Shown piece by piece: positions 1-6,457 of a DNA stretch of 10,955 nucleotides. The translations under genes and the position numbers were made by a program. Within the stretch, counting starts at the first letter, position 1. The number at the start of each line of letters is the position of its first letter. Below the pieces are notes generated by a model. It saw only the letters and a program-made list of their open reading frames with translations. It made no database searches and was not told the origin of the DNA. This DNA comes from Candidatus Shapirobacteria bacterium UBA1420 (GTDB taxonomy: Bacteria > Patescibacteriota > Microgenomatia > UBA12405). The stretch lies in NCBI GenBank assembly GCA_002304845.1, contig DBPM01000012.1, positions 993-11,947 on the forward strand. The letters are read 5' to 3'.

Positions 1-86
1 CCAAGCTTATCAGCGGCGAGAGCATGGCAGAATTCATGCAGGCTAATAGAGATGATTAGAGCTAAAATTGAAGTTATTAGAAGCAT
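1..86 (-). CDS. M50 family (site-2-protease-like) metalloprotease, N-terminal fragment
   Basis: Only the first 28 codons are visible; the gene runs off the left edge. The translation starts MLLITSILALIISIS and continues LHEFCHALAADKLG. The HEFCH (His17, Glu18, His21) is the zinc-binding HExxH motif, and the following ALAADKLG matches the 'HALxADxLGD' signature of compact membrane-embedded M50 proteases. The hydrophobic stretch before it (residues 2-16) would be the first transmembrane helix, which carries the active site in this family. Such proteases cut substrates within the membrane; the substrate here is unknown. The ATG at 86 is preceded by a possible -10 box (93-98), and the gene diverges from rpmB across 23 bp. 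Family assignment is strong despite the short length because motif and context agree; the exact subfamily cannot be told. Confidence 0.82.
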   Translation of the reverse strand, partial: MLLITSILALIISISLHEFCHALAADKL

Positions 87-92
87 AAATTT

Positions 93-98
93 ATGATA
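93..98 (-). promoter_or_regulatory. Possible -10 box of the M50 protease gene
   Basis: On the minus strand TATCAT ends 6 nt before the ATG at 86. It overlaps the rpmB -10 box on the other strand. TATACT (100-105) is an alternative with a short leader. No good -35 box is seen. The main support is the matching arrangement at the other two divergent regions of the window. Confidence 0.35.
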
Positions 99-102
99 TA
101 GT
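94..102 (+). promoter_or_regulatory. Extended -10 promoter element of rpmB (leaderless type)
   Basis: TGATATAGT fits the extended -10 form TGnTATAAT with one mismatch, and ends 7 nt before the rpmB ATG at 110. Transcription would then start at or next to the A of the start codon, leaving no room for a Shine-Dalgarno site, and none is visible. The -35 region (about 74-79, TTATTA) is weak, as expected when an extended -10 is present. Confidence 0.5.
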
Positions 103-109
103 ATAGCCT

Positions 110-313
110 ATGAGAAAATGCAGTTTATGTGGAAAGGGCACGACTATTGGTCGAAACCGTTCCCATGCTCAAAATAGAACCAGTCGCACTTTTAAGGCTA
201 ATGTGCAAAAGGTGACCATGAAAATGGGTGAAGAAAAAATCGGAGGAGTGTTTTGTAGTCGTTGTCTAAAAAAAATAAAGGGCGAGATCAAAAAAACGGC
301 GCCTAAAAAATAG
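110..313 (+). CDS. rpmB: Large ribosomal subunit protein bL28
   Basis: This encodes a 67-residue bL28, a basic protein of the large ribosomal subunit. It opens with MRKCSLCGKG and continues GRNRSHAQNRTSRTFKANVQ, the family's typical GxxxSHxxxxTxRxFxxN core. Two CxxC pairs (Cys4/Cys7 and Cys49/Cys52) show the zinc-ribbon form of L28. Length is normal (about 60-80 in bacteria). It is monocistronic: the stop codon lies inside the loop of a rho-independent terminator (291-323) and the next gene is on the opposite strand. The start is fixed by the family N-terminus; there is no Shine-Dalgarno, and an extended -10 box ends 7 nt upstream, so the mRNA is probably leaderless. Confidence 0.96.
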   Translation: MRKCSLCGKGTTIGRNRSHAQNRTSRTFKANVQKVTMKMGEEKIGGVFCSRCLKKIKGEIKKTAPKK

Positions 314-323
314 CGCCGTTTTT
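291..323. terminator. Bidirectional rho-independent terminator between rpmB and the lysine-rich gene
   Basis: A perfect 7-bp GC-rich stem, ACGGCGC (296-302) with GCGCCGT (313-319), encloses a 10-nt loop and is flanked by an A-run on the left and a T-run on the right. Read either way, the stem is followed by U residues, so it can end rpmB on the plus strand and the 335-433 gene on the minus strand. The rpmB stop codon (311-313) lies in the loop and first stem base. Confidence 0.88.
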
Positions 324-334
324 AGTGATTGAGA

Positions 335-433
335 TTATTTGCGAACTTTTTTCTTGGTAGTTTTTTTAGCTTTTTTGACAGCTTTCTTTTTGACTACTTT
401 TTTAGCCGCTTTTTTGGCTTTTTTGACAGGCAT
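335..433 (-). CDS. 32-residue lysine-rich, histone-H1-like small basic protein
   Basis: A complete 32-codon ORF starting MPVKKAKKAAKKVV and ending KKKVRK. It has 17 Lys and 1 Arg, the rest mostly Ala and Val, arranged as repeated KKA/KKV/KKT units; there are no acidic or aromatic residues. This resembles the basic tails of bacterial H1-like proteins and very short ribosome-associated basic peptides. I cannot tell which; nucleic-acid binding is inferred from charge alone. It is a convincing gene because it has a full AGGAGG 8 nt before the ATG, a TTGACA/TTTAAT promoter upstream, and a terminator straight after the stop (TAA, 335-337). This is the strongest expression signal in the window, suggesting an abundant product. 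The phenylalanine-rich frame opposite it is an antisense shadow. Confidence 0.85.
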   Translation of the reverse strand: MPVKKAKKAAKKVVKKKAVKKAKKTTKKKVRK

Positions 434-440
434 TTTATTT

Positions 441-446
441 TCCTCC
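441..446 (-). promoter_or_regulatory. Shine-Dalgarno site of the lysine-rich gene
   Basis: Minus-strand AAAAGGAGGA (441-450) places GGAGG 8 nt upstream of the ATG at 433. It is the only near-perfect anti-16S match I see before a gene in this window, and it fixes the start of this very short ORF. Confidence 0.85.
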
Positions 447-454
447 TTTTAAAA

Positions 455-482
455 ATTAAACAGTATTTAAATTTTTTGTCAA
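455..482 (-). promoter_or_regulatory. Sigma-70-type promoter of the lysine-rich gene
   Basis: A consensus -35 TTGACA (477-482) is separated by 16 bp from TTTAAT (455-460). Shifting by one base gives TTAATT with a 17-bp spacer and an upstream TG (extended -10). The predicted start near 448 leaves a leader of about 15 nt that carries the Shine-Dalgarno site. Confidence 0.7.
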
Positions 483-533
483 AGAAAAAATCGCCTGTTT
501 TAAGATGTAAATGTGTATAGTTGAGAATAAAAA

Positions 534-1406
534 TCAGAAGTTTTGTGGGGTATAGTGAGAAGAAATTTGGGACCAGTCAGTTTTATTTTTACCTTCAATT
601 TGAACGGTTTTTGGGGTTAGAGTTTGAGTGGCAGAATTAAAGTTGGCAGAGAAAATTTTCATTTTTAGAATTTGTTGCTTAGAATTGGAAACTGTGGTCC
701 AAGCGATGGGAAAAGGGTTTAAGGCTCTGATGAAATTATAAATATCTTTTGGTGATTGTTGCCAATCAATTTTAGCCTCTTTTTTGGTAATTTTTGGGAA
801 ATAACTTTTTTGAGAATGATCTTGAGCTTGGAGTTGGGTGGGGTTTTGAAGATAGTTTTTTAGCACGGTGTCGAGGTGGTCAGCAGCTAATTGAAAAGCG
901 CGGTCGTAGAAGCTACCAGCGGTATCATCCGGATTAATTTTTAGAGGTAGTGAAGCAATAATTGGTCCATGGTCAGGAAGAAGGTCGATTTGAAAAAAGG
1001 TGACGGCACTATTCTCTTCCCCCTTAATAATTTGCCAGGGTCCGGGAGTGGCTCCGCGATAACGGGGGAGTGGAGAGGGGTGAATGTTGATGATTTTTTT
1101 GGGAAACAGATCGATAGTGGCTTGGTCAAAGAAAGGTGGACCAAAGGCGACGCAAAGACCAAGATCGGGCGAATAACTGGAAACTAGAGACAAGAAGTGA
1201 GAATCAAAAGAGTCGACTTGGAGGAGAGGAAGATGTTGTTCTTGACAGAATTGGGCAACAGGATTGGGAGTAATTTTTTGATTACGACCGGAAGCTTTAT
1301 CGGTTTTGGTGACAATCAGAGGAACTTGGAAGTCGGCCAGAGTTAAAAGTTTTTGAAGAATAGGTAGGGAATAAAGGGAAGCTCCAAAAAAAATAACTTT
1401 GGTCAT
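534..1406 (-). CDS. fmt: Methionyl-tRNA formyltransferase
   Basis: Transfers a formyl group from 10-formyltetrahydrofolate to Met-tRNA(fMet), making the initiator tRNA used in bacterial translation. The 290-residue product (E. coli 315) has the N-terminal formyltransferase fold, starting MTKVIFFGAS. The signature IINIHPSPLPRYRGATP holds the catalytic Asn107 and His109, and DLLPDHGPII supplies the catalytic Asp145. The C-terminal domain (about 200-290) has the typical YFPKITKKEAKIDW and FIRALNPFPIAW segments. The gene is complete and all three catalytic residues are present. The ATG at 1406 lies 6 nt after a consensus TATAAT, so the transcript is probably leaderless. It faces def across 35 bp; in many bacteria the two are co-transcribed as def-fmt instead. 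No terminator is evident downstream. Confidence 0.96.
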   Translation of the reverse strand: MTKVIFFGASLYSLPILQKLLTLADFQVPLIVTKTDKASGRNQKITPNPVAQFCQEQHLPLLQVDSFDSHFLSLVSSYSPDLGLCVAFGPPFFDQATIDLFPKKIINIHPSPLPRYRGATPGPWQIIKGEENSAVTFFQIDLLPDHGPIIASLPLKINPDDTAGSFYDRAFQLAADHLDTVLKNYLQNPTQLQAQDHSQKSYFPKITKKEAKIDWQQSPKDIYNFIRALNPFPIAWTTVSNSKQQILKMKIFSANFNSATQTLTPKTVQIEGKNKTDWSQISSHYTPQNF

Positions 1407-1412
1407 GAGAGG

Positions 1413-1418
1413 ATTATA
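1413..1418 (-). promoter_or_regulatory. -10 box of fmt (leaderless type)
   Basis: A perfect TATAAT on the minus strand ends 6 nt before the fmt ATG (1406). Transcription is therefore predicted to begin at the start codon. No recognisable -35 box is seen at the expected spacing. Confidence 0.6.
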
Positions 1419-1427
1419 TCTAAGTTT

Positions 1428-1436
1428 TGGTAAAAT
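1428..1436 (+). promoter_or_regulatory. Extended -10 promoter element of def (leaderless type)
   Basis: TGGTAAAAT fits TGnTATAAT with one mismatch and ends 5 nt before the def ATG at 1442. The same nine bases precede the ligase/TPR gene at 3866. There is no Shine-Dalgarno site. Confidence 0.6.
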
Positions 1437-1441
1437 AGACT

Positions 1442-1996
1442 ATGACAGAGATAGTTATGTTTCCACATCAGGTATTGCGTCGAAAGGTGGCGGAGGTGAA
1501 AAAATTAGACAAAAAGACTTTGAGTGAAATTAATAAATTGAAAGAAATTTTACAAAAAAGTGAAAACGGGGCCGGTTTGGCGGCCACCCAGATTGGGGTG
1601 AGTAAGAGTTTTTTAGGAATGAAAGAAAGAAATGGGGTTAGAGTATTAATCAATCCTAAATTGGTGGCTTATTTTGGGGAAAAAGTTTATCCGAAGATGG
1701 TAGATGAAAAAGGTGTCGAGAGTGATTTTTTAGAGGGTTGTTTGTCTTTTCCTGATTTATATGGAACGGTCAAAAGATATTTGAAAATCGAGGCGCAGTG
1801 GCAGGAAATTAAAGATCAGAAACTAGAAAGCAAAAATAAGATTTTGGAAGGTTTTGAGGCGATTTTGTGGCAACATGAATATGATCATTTATTGGGTATT
1901 TTGTTTGTGGATCATATTAAAAGGGATGGGGGTAAGTTTTATTTATGGAAAGAGGGTGAGGACAAGAAGGTGGTGGATATAAACACGATTATTTGA
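1442..1996 (+). CDS. def: Peptide deformylase
   Basis: Metal-dependent hydrolase that removes the N-formyl group from nascent proteins. The 184-residue product has all three family motifs: GAGLAATQIG (43-52, with Gln50), EGCLSFP (98-104, metal ligand Cys100) and QHEYDHL (144-150, metal ligands His145 and His149, catalytic Glu146). Length is normal for a bacterial deformylase and nothing essential is missing. The segment 77-95 between motifs 1 and 2 is charged. The start is supported by the family N-terminus (IVMFPHQVLRRKV, the usual 'PDpvLrkka' region) and by an extended -10 box ending 5 nt upstream. The 3' end overlaps the convergent ligase/TPR gene by 8 bp. It is the partner of the divergent fmt: one adds the formyl group, the other removes it. 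Confidence 0.96.
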   Translation: MTEIVMFPHQVLRRKVAEVKKLDKKTLSEINKLKEILQKSENGAGLAATQIGVSKSFLGMKERNGVRVLINPKLVAYFGEKVYPKMVDEKGVESDFLEGCLSFPDLYGTVKRYLKIEAQWQEIKDQKLESKNKILEGFEAILWQHEYDHLLGILFVDHIKRDGGKFYLWKEGEDKKVVDINTII

Positions 1997-3866
1997 TGTT
2001 TTTCAGATAATCTTGGGCGTCGGTGTTGTTGGGGGCATATTTTAAAACGGTTTCAAAGTAAGTTTTGGCCTCGGCATATTTTTGTTGATCAAAGTAAATT
2101 TTGCCAATAGCAAAGGCGGAATAATCATCGTTACTTTTTAAAGATAAGGCCTTTTGATAATGTTTGAGAGCGGTGTCGATGTCACCGGCAGCTTCATAAA
2201 AACGACCTAAAAGATAGAAGGTTTTGGCATCGGTAGGAGCTAGTTTGGCAGTAGTTTCCAGAGCTTCCAAGGAATGGATAAAGGCGGGGGGATTGGTGAC
2301 GGCAATTTGAGCAAAGAGTTGAGCTCGTTCTTTCCATAGATTGGTAGAAGCGGGGGAGAGATAAACACTTTTATTGGAAGCGGCAATAGCTTGATCGATT
2401 TGTTTATTTTGGAAGTGAGTTTTGGCGGCCAAATTCCAATAAATGGCTTCATGAGGGCGGTATTTAAGGCTTTTAGTAATTAATTTTTGGGCCAATGATG
2501 GGTTTGAAGTTAGTTTTTTTTCAGCGGATTGGTAATAAATGTCTGATAGAAAAAAGGTGATGTTTTTATAAAAAAGAAAGGCAAAAAGAAGGATTGAGGC
2601 GTATATGAGTGGAGGGAAAGATGTTTTTGGGGATGATTTTTTGAATTCAGGTAAAACTAGGGCTGGAAGAAGAAAGAAAAAAAGAGCAGTGACAACGACA
2701 GAGAAACCAGCAAAATTGGTAATGAGAATGGAAATAAAGGCGGCCAATAGAGCTGGTTTTTTTCTTAAAAAATAAAAAAAATAAGCGATTAAAAAGAGGT
2801 AGGTAGCGAGTCCAAAGATGCCGGTGGTGGCCAAATAGTGGAGGTATTCATTGTGAGCTTTGTTGTAAAGAAAGTCCCACTCAGAGGTGAGGTTGTGGGC
2901 GGCCGGTCGAGTCCAATAGTAGGTGTAGGCAAAGGTTTCCGGACCGGTACCAAAGAGAGGAAAACGCTTCCACAGGTCGATGCTACCTTGCCAAACGATG
3001 CGTCGAATGTCTTGGCTGGGGGTGATATTTAAAGTATCAGTTTGAGTGGTTGGTGGAGGATTTTTTGGAGGGAAAACTAAATCTTTGATAGGGTTTGAGA
3101 TAGTTAAGGAAAGAGAGAGAAAGATAATTAGATAAATAGATAAGTAGACAAGTAGTTTTTTATGAGTGAAGAAAATGTAAATAAAATAAATTGATAAGGA
3201 AATGGCGGCGGCGACAAGACCGCTTTTTGATTTAGTAAATAAGAGACAAAGAAACAAGAGACTAGAAACTAGATACCAGAAAATAGAATGTGATTTTTTG
3301 GTGTTTTTAAGTGAGCGATGGATAGACAGTGGTAAGAGAATACAGAGGTATGCCGCCAGCCAATTAGGTTGACCTAAAGTAGAAAAGACTCGAGTTTGAA
3401 CGTCTTGAACCCATTGGCTTTTATCGATACCAAAGTGTTGGAGAATGCCATACAAGGCGACTAAAAGACCGGAAAAGAGAGTGTAGCTGATCATTTTCTC
3501 TGTAAATTTGAGGGTAATATAGACAGAGAGAATAACAAAAAGAATTATATAAGCGAGCAAGGAGAGCAGGCCGCCATTAAGGCGGGAGTAATAACCAAAA
3601 ATAGAGGTGTAAGGATCGACGGAAAAAAAGGTCGAGACCAGTTGAGAAAGAAAAAAGAGAAACAGAGGTAGGAGAAGTCGATGGGGTCGCCACAGAGGAG
3701 TGTGAGTGCGTAAATGATTGACAAAATGAGCAATGAGAATCAAGAGAGTCAGAGCATAAAGGAAATACATTTTAGGGAGTTCGAAGAGTTCGGAAGTGTT
3801 GAGAGTGTAGATAAGAGGAGTAAAGAAAACCAGGAGAAAATAGAGTGAATGAATTAAAGAAGTCAC
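1989..3866 (-). CDS. O-antigen ligase-family (Wzy_C) membrane protein with C-terminal TPR repeats
   Basis: This 625-residue protein has two parts. Residues 1-435 hold roughly ten or more hydrophobic segments with the Wzy_C/O-antigen ligase pattern: FSTLGQPNWLAAYL (161-174), FPLFGTGPETF (302-312), then KAHNEYLHYLATTGIFGL (336-353) in the position of the conserved periplasmic HNxxL motif. Residues about 445-620 are soluble and contain tetratricopeptide-like helices, clearest at 548-578 (FYLLGRFYEAAGDIDTALKH) and 583-615. This family polymerises or transfers lipid-linked glycans to lipid A, proteins or other acceptors on the outer face of the membrane; the acceptor here is unknown. TPR extensions of this sort are known in ligases and oligosaccharyltransferase-like members and may recruit a partner. 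The start is GTG at 3866, supported by the extended -10 box ending 6 nt upstream. It overlaps def by 8 bp and diverges from the mreB operon. Confidence 0.85.
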   Translation of the reverse strand: MTSLIHSLYFLLVFFTPLIYTLNTSELFELPKMYFLYALTLLILIAHFVNHLRTHTPLWRPHRLLLPLFLFFLSQLVSTFFSVDPYTSIFGYYSRLNGGLLSLLAYIILFVILSVYITLKFTEKMISYTLFSGLLVALYGILQHFGIDKSQWVQDVQTRVFSTLGQPNWLAAYLCILLPLSIHRSLKNTKKSHSIFWYLVSSLLFLCLLFTKSKSGLVAAAISLSIYFIYIFFTHKKLLVYLSIYLIIFLSLSLTISNPIKDLVFPPKNPPPTTQTDTLNITPSQDIRRIVWQGSIDLWKRFPLFGTGPETFAYTYYWTRPAAHNLTSEWDFLYNKAHNEYLHYLATTGIFGLATYLFLIAYFFYFLRKKPALLAAFISILITNFAGFSVVVTALFFFLLPALVLPEFKKSSPKTSFPPLIYASILLFAFLFYKNITFFLSDIYYQSAEKKLTSNPSLAQKLITKSLKYRPHEAIYWNLAAKTHFQNKQIDQAIAASNKSVYLSPASTNLWKERAQLFAQIAVTNPPAFIHSLEALETTAKLAPTDAKTFYLLGRFYEAAGDIDTALKHYQKALSLKSNDDYSAFAIGKIYFDQQKYAEAKTYFETVLKYAPNNTDAQDYLKNIK

Positions 3867-3872
3867 CTATTA

Positions 3873-3881
3873 ATTTTACCA
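3873..3881 (-). promoter_or_regulatory. Extended -10 promoter element of the ligase/TPR gene (leaderless type)
   Basis: Minus-strand TGGTAAAAT ends 6 nt before the GTG start at 3866, the same element and nearly the same spacing as at def. This supports the GTG as the true start. Confidence 0.55.
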
Positions 3882-3890
3882 GCAATTGGC

Positions 3891-3896
3891 TATACT
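3891..3896 (+). promoter_or_regulatory. -10 box of the mreB-PBP2-dprA-topA operon (leaderless type)
   Basis: TATACT ends 6 nt before the ATG at 3903. The GGAG at 3897-3900 is only 2 nt from the ATG, too close to act as a normal Shine-Dalgarno. The -35 region is weak. Confidence 0.55.
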
Positions 3897-3902
3897 GGAG
3901 CC

Positions 3903-4937
3903 ATGAAAAGCTTGGGGGAGTGGATGACAAATTTTTATTGGCAGGTGGGGGTGGATTTAGGTAGTAGTAACATCAGAATTTATACCAAAGATAAAGGAGT
4001 GATTGTGGAGGAACCAACGGTGGTCGCCAGATTGAAAAAGAAAAAGAATGGGGTGCAGAGAATTTTAGTTTATGGGCAAGGGGCCAAGGATATGTACAAT
4101 CGTGAACCGAAACAAATTGAGGTGGTGGCACCGATTTGGCGAGGCACCATTGCCGATATGGAGATGGTGGAAGCGTTGGTGGCCTATTTTATGAAATTTG
4201 TTTATGACATCCCCAGTGCTTATCCAAAAATTCTTAAACCCAGATTAATAGTGGCGGTACCGGGGACAATCAGTAAAGTACAAATGAGAACTTTTAGAAA
4301 TATTTTCAGTCAGATTGGAGTAGCCAAGGTAACATTGGTGGAAAGTGCAGTTTTGGGAGTGTTGGGTAGCGGTTTTAAATTAGAAGAAAGCAGTGGAGTA
4401 CTATTTTTGGATATTGGTGGTGGCAAGACCGAAGTGTCGCTGGTATCTATGGGAGGAATTGTTTTGAGTCGAGGTTTAGATTTGGGAGGCAGGGATTTTG
4501 ATGAGGCGATTATTAATTACGTCAAAATGAAGTATGGGTTGTTGATCGGAATCAATACGGCTGAGAAAGTGAAAATTGAGATGGGAGGCATAATTAGGGG
4601 GCGGGATTTGGAGAGTAATTTACCTAAAAGTATTCGATTAAGGGCGGAAGAAGTGGTGGAGGCGACGGCGATGTTGGTTAAAAAAATTGCCAGTTTAGTT
4701 AAGTTGATTTTAGATGAAATGCCGACAGAAATGACCGATGATGTCTTAAAAAGAGGGGTGATTTTATCGGGTGGAGGCTCGAAATTGGTCGGAATTGACA
4801 AGTATATAGAAGAAGAAGTGAAGGTGAATGCGGTGGTCGTCAATGATCCGGAGTATGGGGTGGTGAGAGGGATGGGAGAGTTATTGGAAAATAAAGATTG
4901 GTTGGCTCGGGTTAAATTAATTTCAGGAATGAATTGA
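3903..4937 (+). CDS. mreB: MreB-like actin homologue (divergent)
   Basis: Bacterial actin that forms membrane-bound filaments guiding the elongation machinery. The 344-residue product has the actin-fold signatures: phosphate-1 VGVDLGSSN (15-23), the VVEEP-like segment IVEEPTVVA (34-42), phosphate-2 LDIGGGKTEVSLVS (169-182), FDEAIINYVKMKYG with TAEKVKIEMG (199-228), and the adenosine motif GVILSGGGSKLVGID (285-299). The first residues, MKSLGEWMTNFYW, are amphipathic and could bind the membrane as in other MreBs. Two departures stand out. The usual LIEEPMAAAIG reads LVESAVLGVLG (145-155), so the catalytic second Glu is Ser148; and the usual GGGTTEV reads GGGKTEV (Lys175). A paralogue with altered ATPase activity is possible. 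Met8 is an alternative start, but the -10 box favours 3903. It is the first gene of a four-gene operon. Confidence 0.9.
   Translation: MKSLGEWMTNFYWQVGVDLGSSNIRIYTKDKGVIVEEPTVVARLKKKKNGVQRILVYGQGAKDMYNREPKQIEVVAPIWRGTIADMEMVEALVAYFMKFVYDIPSAYPKILKPRLIVAVPGTISKVQMRTFRNIFSQIGVAKVTLVESAVLGVLGSGFKLEESSGVLFLDIGGGKTEVSLVSMGGIVLSRGLDLGGRDFDEAIINYVKMKYGLLIGINTAEKVKIEMGGIIRGRDLESNLPKSIRLRAEEVVEATAMLVKKIASLVKLILDEMPTEMTDDVLKRGVILSGGGSKLVGIDKYIEEEVKVNAVVVNDPEYGVVRGMGELLENKDWLARVKLISGMN
4925..4929 (+). promoter_or_regulatory. Shine-Dalgarno-like site deciding the PBP2 start
   Basis: AGGAA inside the end of mreB lies 7 nt before the ATG at 4937, favouring that ATG over the in-frame TTG at 4934. The TGATG stop/start junction suggests translational coupling. 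Confidence 0.45.
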
Positions 4938-6457
4938 TGAAATACTGGTGGTTGAAAGGTTTATTGATAGCGACCTTTGGAGTGTTGTTAGTAGTAGTTT
5001 TGAAACTGAATGTGATTAAAGGAGCTTATTATCGAGATTTGGCGCAAAACAATCGCTTGACTCGGACGATAATTCCGGCGGCTCGGGGAGAAATTTTTGA
5101 CAGAAAAGGGAGAAGTATGGCGACCAATGTGGAACTAAATGGGGAAATGAAAAGATTTTATCCTTATGGAGCATCAACTTCGAATGTTTTAGGGTATTTA
5201 GGCAAGGTTAATGAAGAAGAATTAAAAAAAGGTAAGTGCGGGCGGAATTTAAATAATTTGAGTGTAGTCGGTAGGGCCGGGGTGGAGGCAGTGTTGGATT
5301 GTGAGTTAATGGGCAATGATGGCTACAAACTGACAGAAACTGACGCAACCGGGAAGACAGTCCGAGAGTTGGGACAAATGGATTTTGTAAAGGGTAAAGA
5401 TATAAATTTGAGTATTGATGCTTTTTGGCAGGATAAGATTTATAAATTATTAGAGGGTAAAAAGGCGGTGGTGATAGTCAGTCAACCGGAAAACGGTAAA
5501 GTCTTGGCGATGGTAAGTTCACCCAGTTATGATGCTAATAATTTCGGTTATGGGTACGACTTAACTACCATCAGGAGTTATTTGGAAGACAGCCAGAATT
5601 TACCGATGATGAATCGGGCCATATCGGCTAAATATCATCCGGGAAGTATTTTTAAACCAATAATTGCTCTGGGAGCTTTGGAAGATGGGACGATTAACGC
5701 TGGGACGACTTTTGAGGATACAGGAAAAATTACCATTGGAGAATATGAGTTTAAAAACTGGTTATGGACCAAAAGAGGTGGCACCGATGGCATGGTGGAT
5801 GTGATTAAAGGTCTAAAAAGATCAAACGATATTTTCTTTTATAAATTGGGAGAGAAAATGGGGGTGGAGGCCATGGATAAATGGGCTCGTGCTTTTGGTT
5901 TGGGGAAAATTACTGGAATAGAATTGCCTGGAGAAGTGGAGGGACTGGTGCCCAATGATGCCTGGAAAAAGAAGCATATGGGGGAGAGATGGTATCTGGG
6001 AGACAGTTATCATATGGCCATAGGTCAGGGAAATTTGGCAGTGACTCCATTGCAAATGAATCTAGCCACAAATATTATTGCCAGCCGAGGGAAAAAGTGT
6101 CAACCAAGTGTGTTGGCAGAGAGTGCGCCTAATTGTACTCAAGTGAAGGCTAAAAACGAAAATTGGGATTTAGTGATTGGAGGCATGGTGGAAGCCTGTA
6201 ATGAGGGAGGAACAGCGTGGCCACTCTTTAATTTTAAAACTGAAATTGCTTGTAAGACAGGTACAGCAGAATTGGGAGATGGGAGTAAAGACACTCATGC
6301 TTGGTTAACAGCTTTTGCCCCGGCTGATAATCCGGAAATATCGGTGACGGTGTTGGTGGAAAGAGGTGGAGAGGGTAGTGATGTGGCGGCACCAATTGTG
6401 GGCGATATATTAAAAGAGTGGTTTAATGAGCCGGAAACCATAGTGCCTAGAAAATGA
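4937..6457 (+). CDS. mrdA: Class B penicillin-binding protein, PBP2-like transpeptidase
   Basis: Cross-links peptidoglycan stem peptides on the outer face of the membrane during elongation. The 506-residue protein has a single N-terminal membrane anchor (about 4-27), a short pedestal with the class B motif RGEIFDRKGR (50-59) and a GRAGVEAVLD dimerisation-type segment (112-121), then the transpeptidase domain. Its active-site motifs are all present: SIFK (Ser237 nucleophile, Lys240), SND (296-298, the PBP2-type form of SxN) and KTGTAE (440-445). It is shorter than E. coli PBP2 (633), mainly in the pedestal. The ATG at 4937 overlaps the mreB stop by one base (TGATG); a TTG at 4934 would add one residue. 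The stop overlaps the next start as ATGA. The mreB neighbour supports an elongation role; a SEDS partner (RodA) is not in the window. Confidence 0.93.
   Translation: MKYWWLKGLLIATFGVLLVVVLKLNVIKGAYYRDLAQNNRLTRTIIPAARGEIFDRKGRSMATNVELNGEMKRFYPYGASTSNVLGYLGKVNEEELKKGKCGRNLNNLSVVGRAGVEAVLDCELMGNDGYKLTETDATGKTVRELGQMDFVKGKDINLSIDAFWQDKIYKLLEGKKAVVIVSQPENGKVLAMVSSPSYDANNFGYGYDLTTIRSYLEDSQNLPMMNRAISAKYHPGSIFKPIIALGALEDGTINAGTTFEDTGKITIGEYEFKNWLWTKRGGTDGMVDVIKGLKRSNDIFFYKLGEKMGVEAMDKWARAFGLGKITGIELPGEVEGLVPNDAWKKKHMGERWYLGDSYHMAIGQGNLAVTPLQMNLATNIIASRGKKCQPSVLAESAPNCTQVKAKNENWDLVIGGMVEACNEGGTAWPLFNFKTEIACKTGTAELGDGSKDTHAWLTAFAPADNPEISVTVLVERGGEGSDVAAPIVGDILKEWFNEPETIVPRK

Noticed and set aside
329..520. 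Plus-strand phenylalanine-rich 63-residue ORF
   Set aside because: It is the antisense of the lysine-rich gene (AAA codons read as TTT) and has no ribosome site of its own.
4517..4843. Minus-strand 108-residue ORF inside mreB
   Set aside because: Antisense shadow; Ser/Thr/Ile-rich translation without motifs, while the plus frame carries the adenosine motif.
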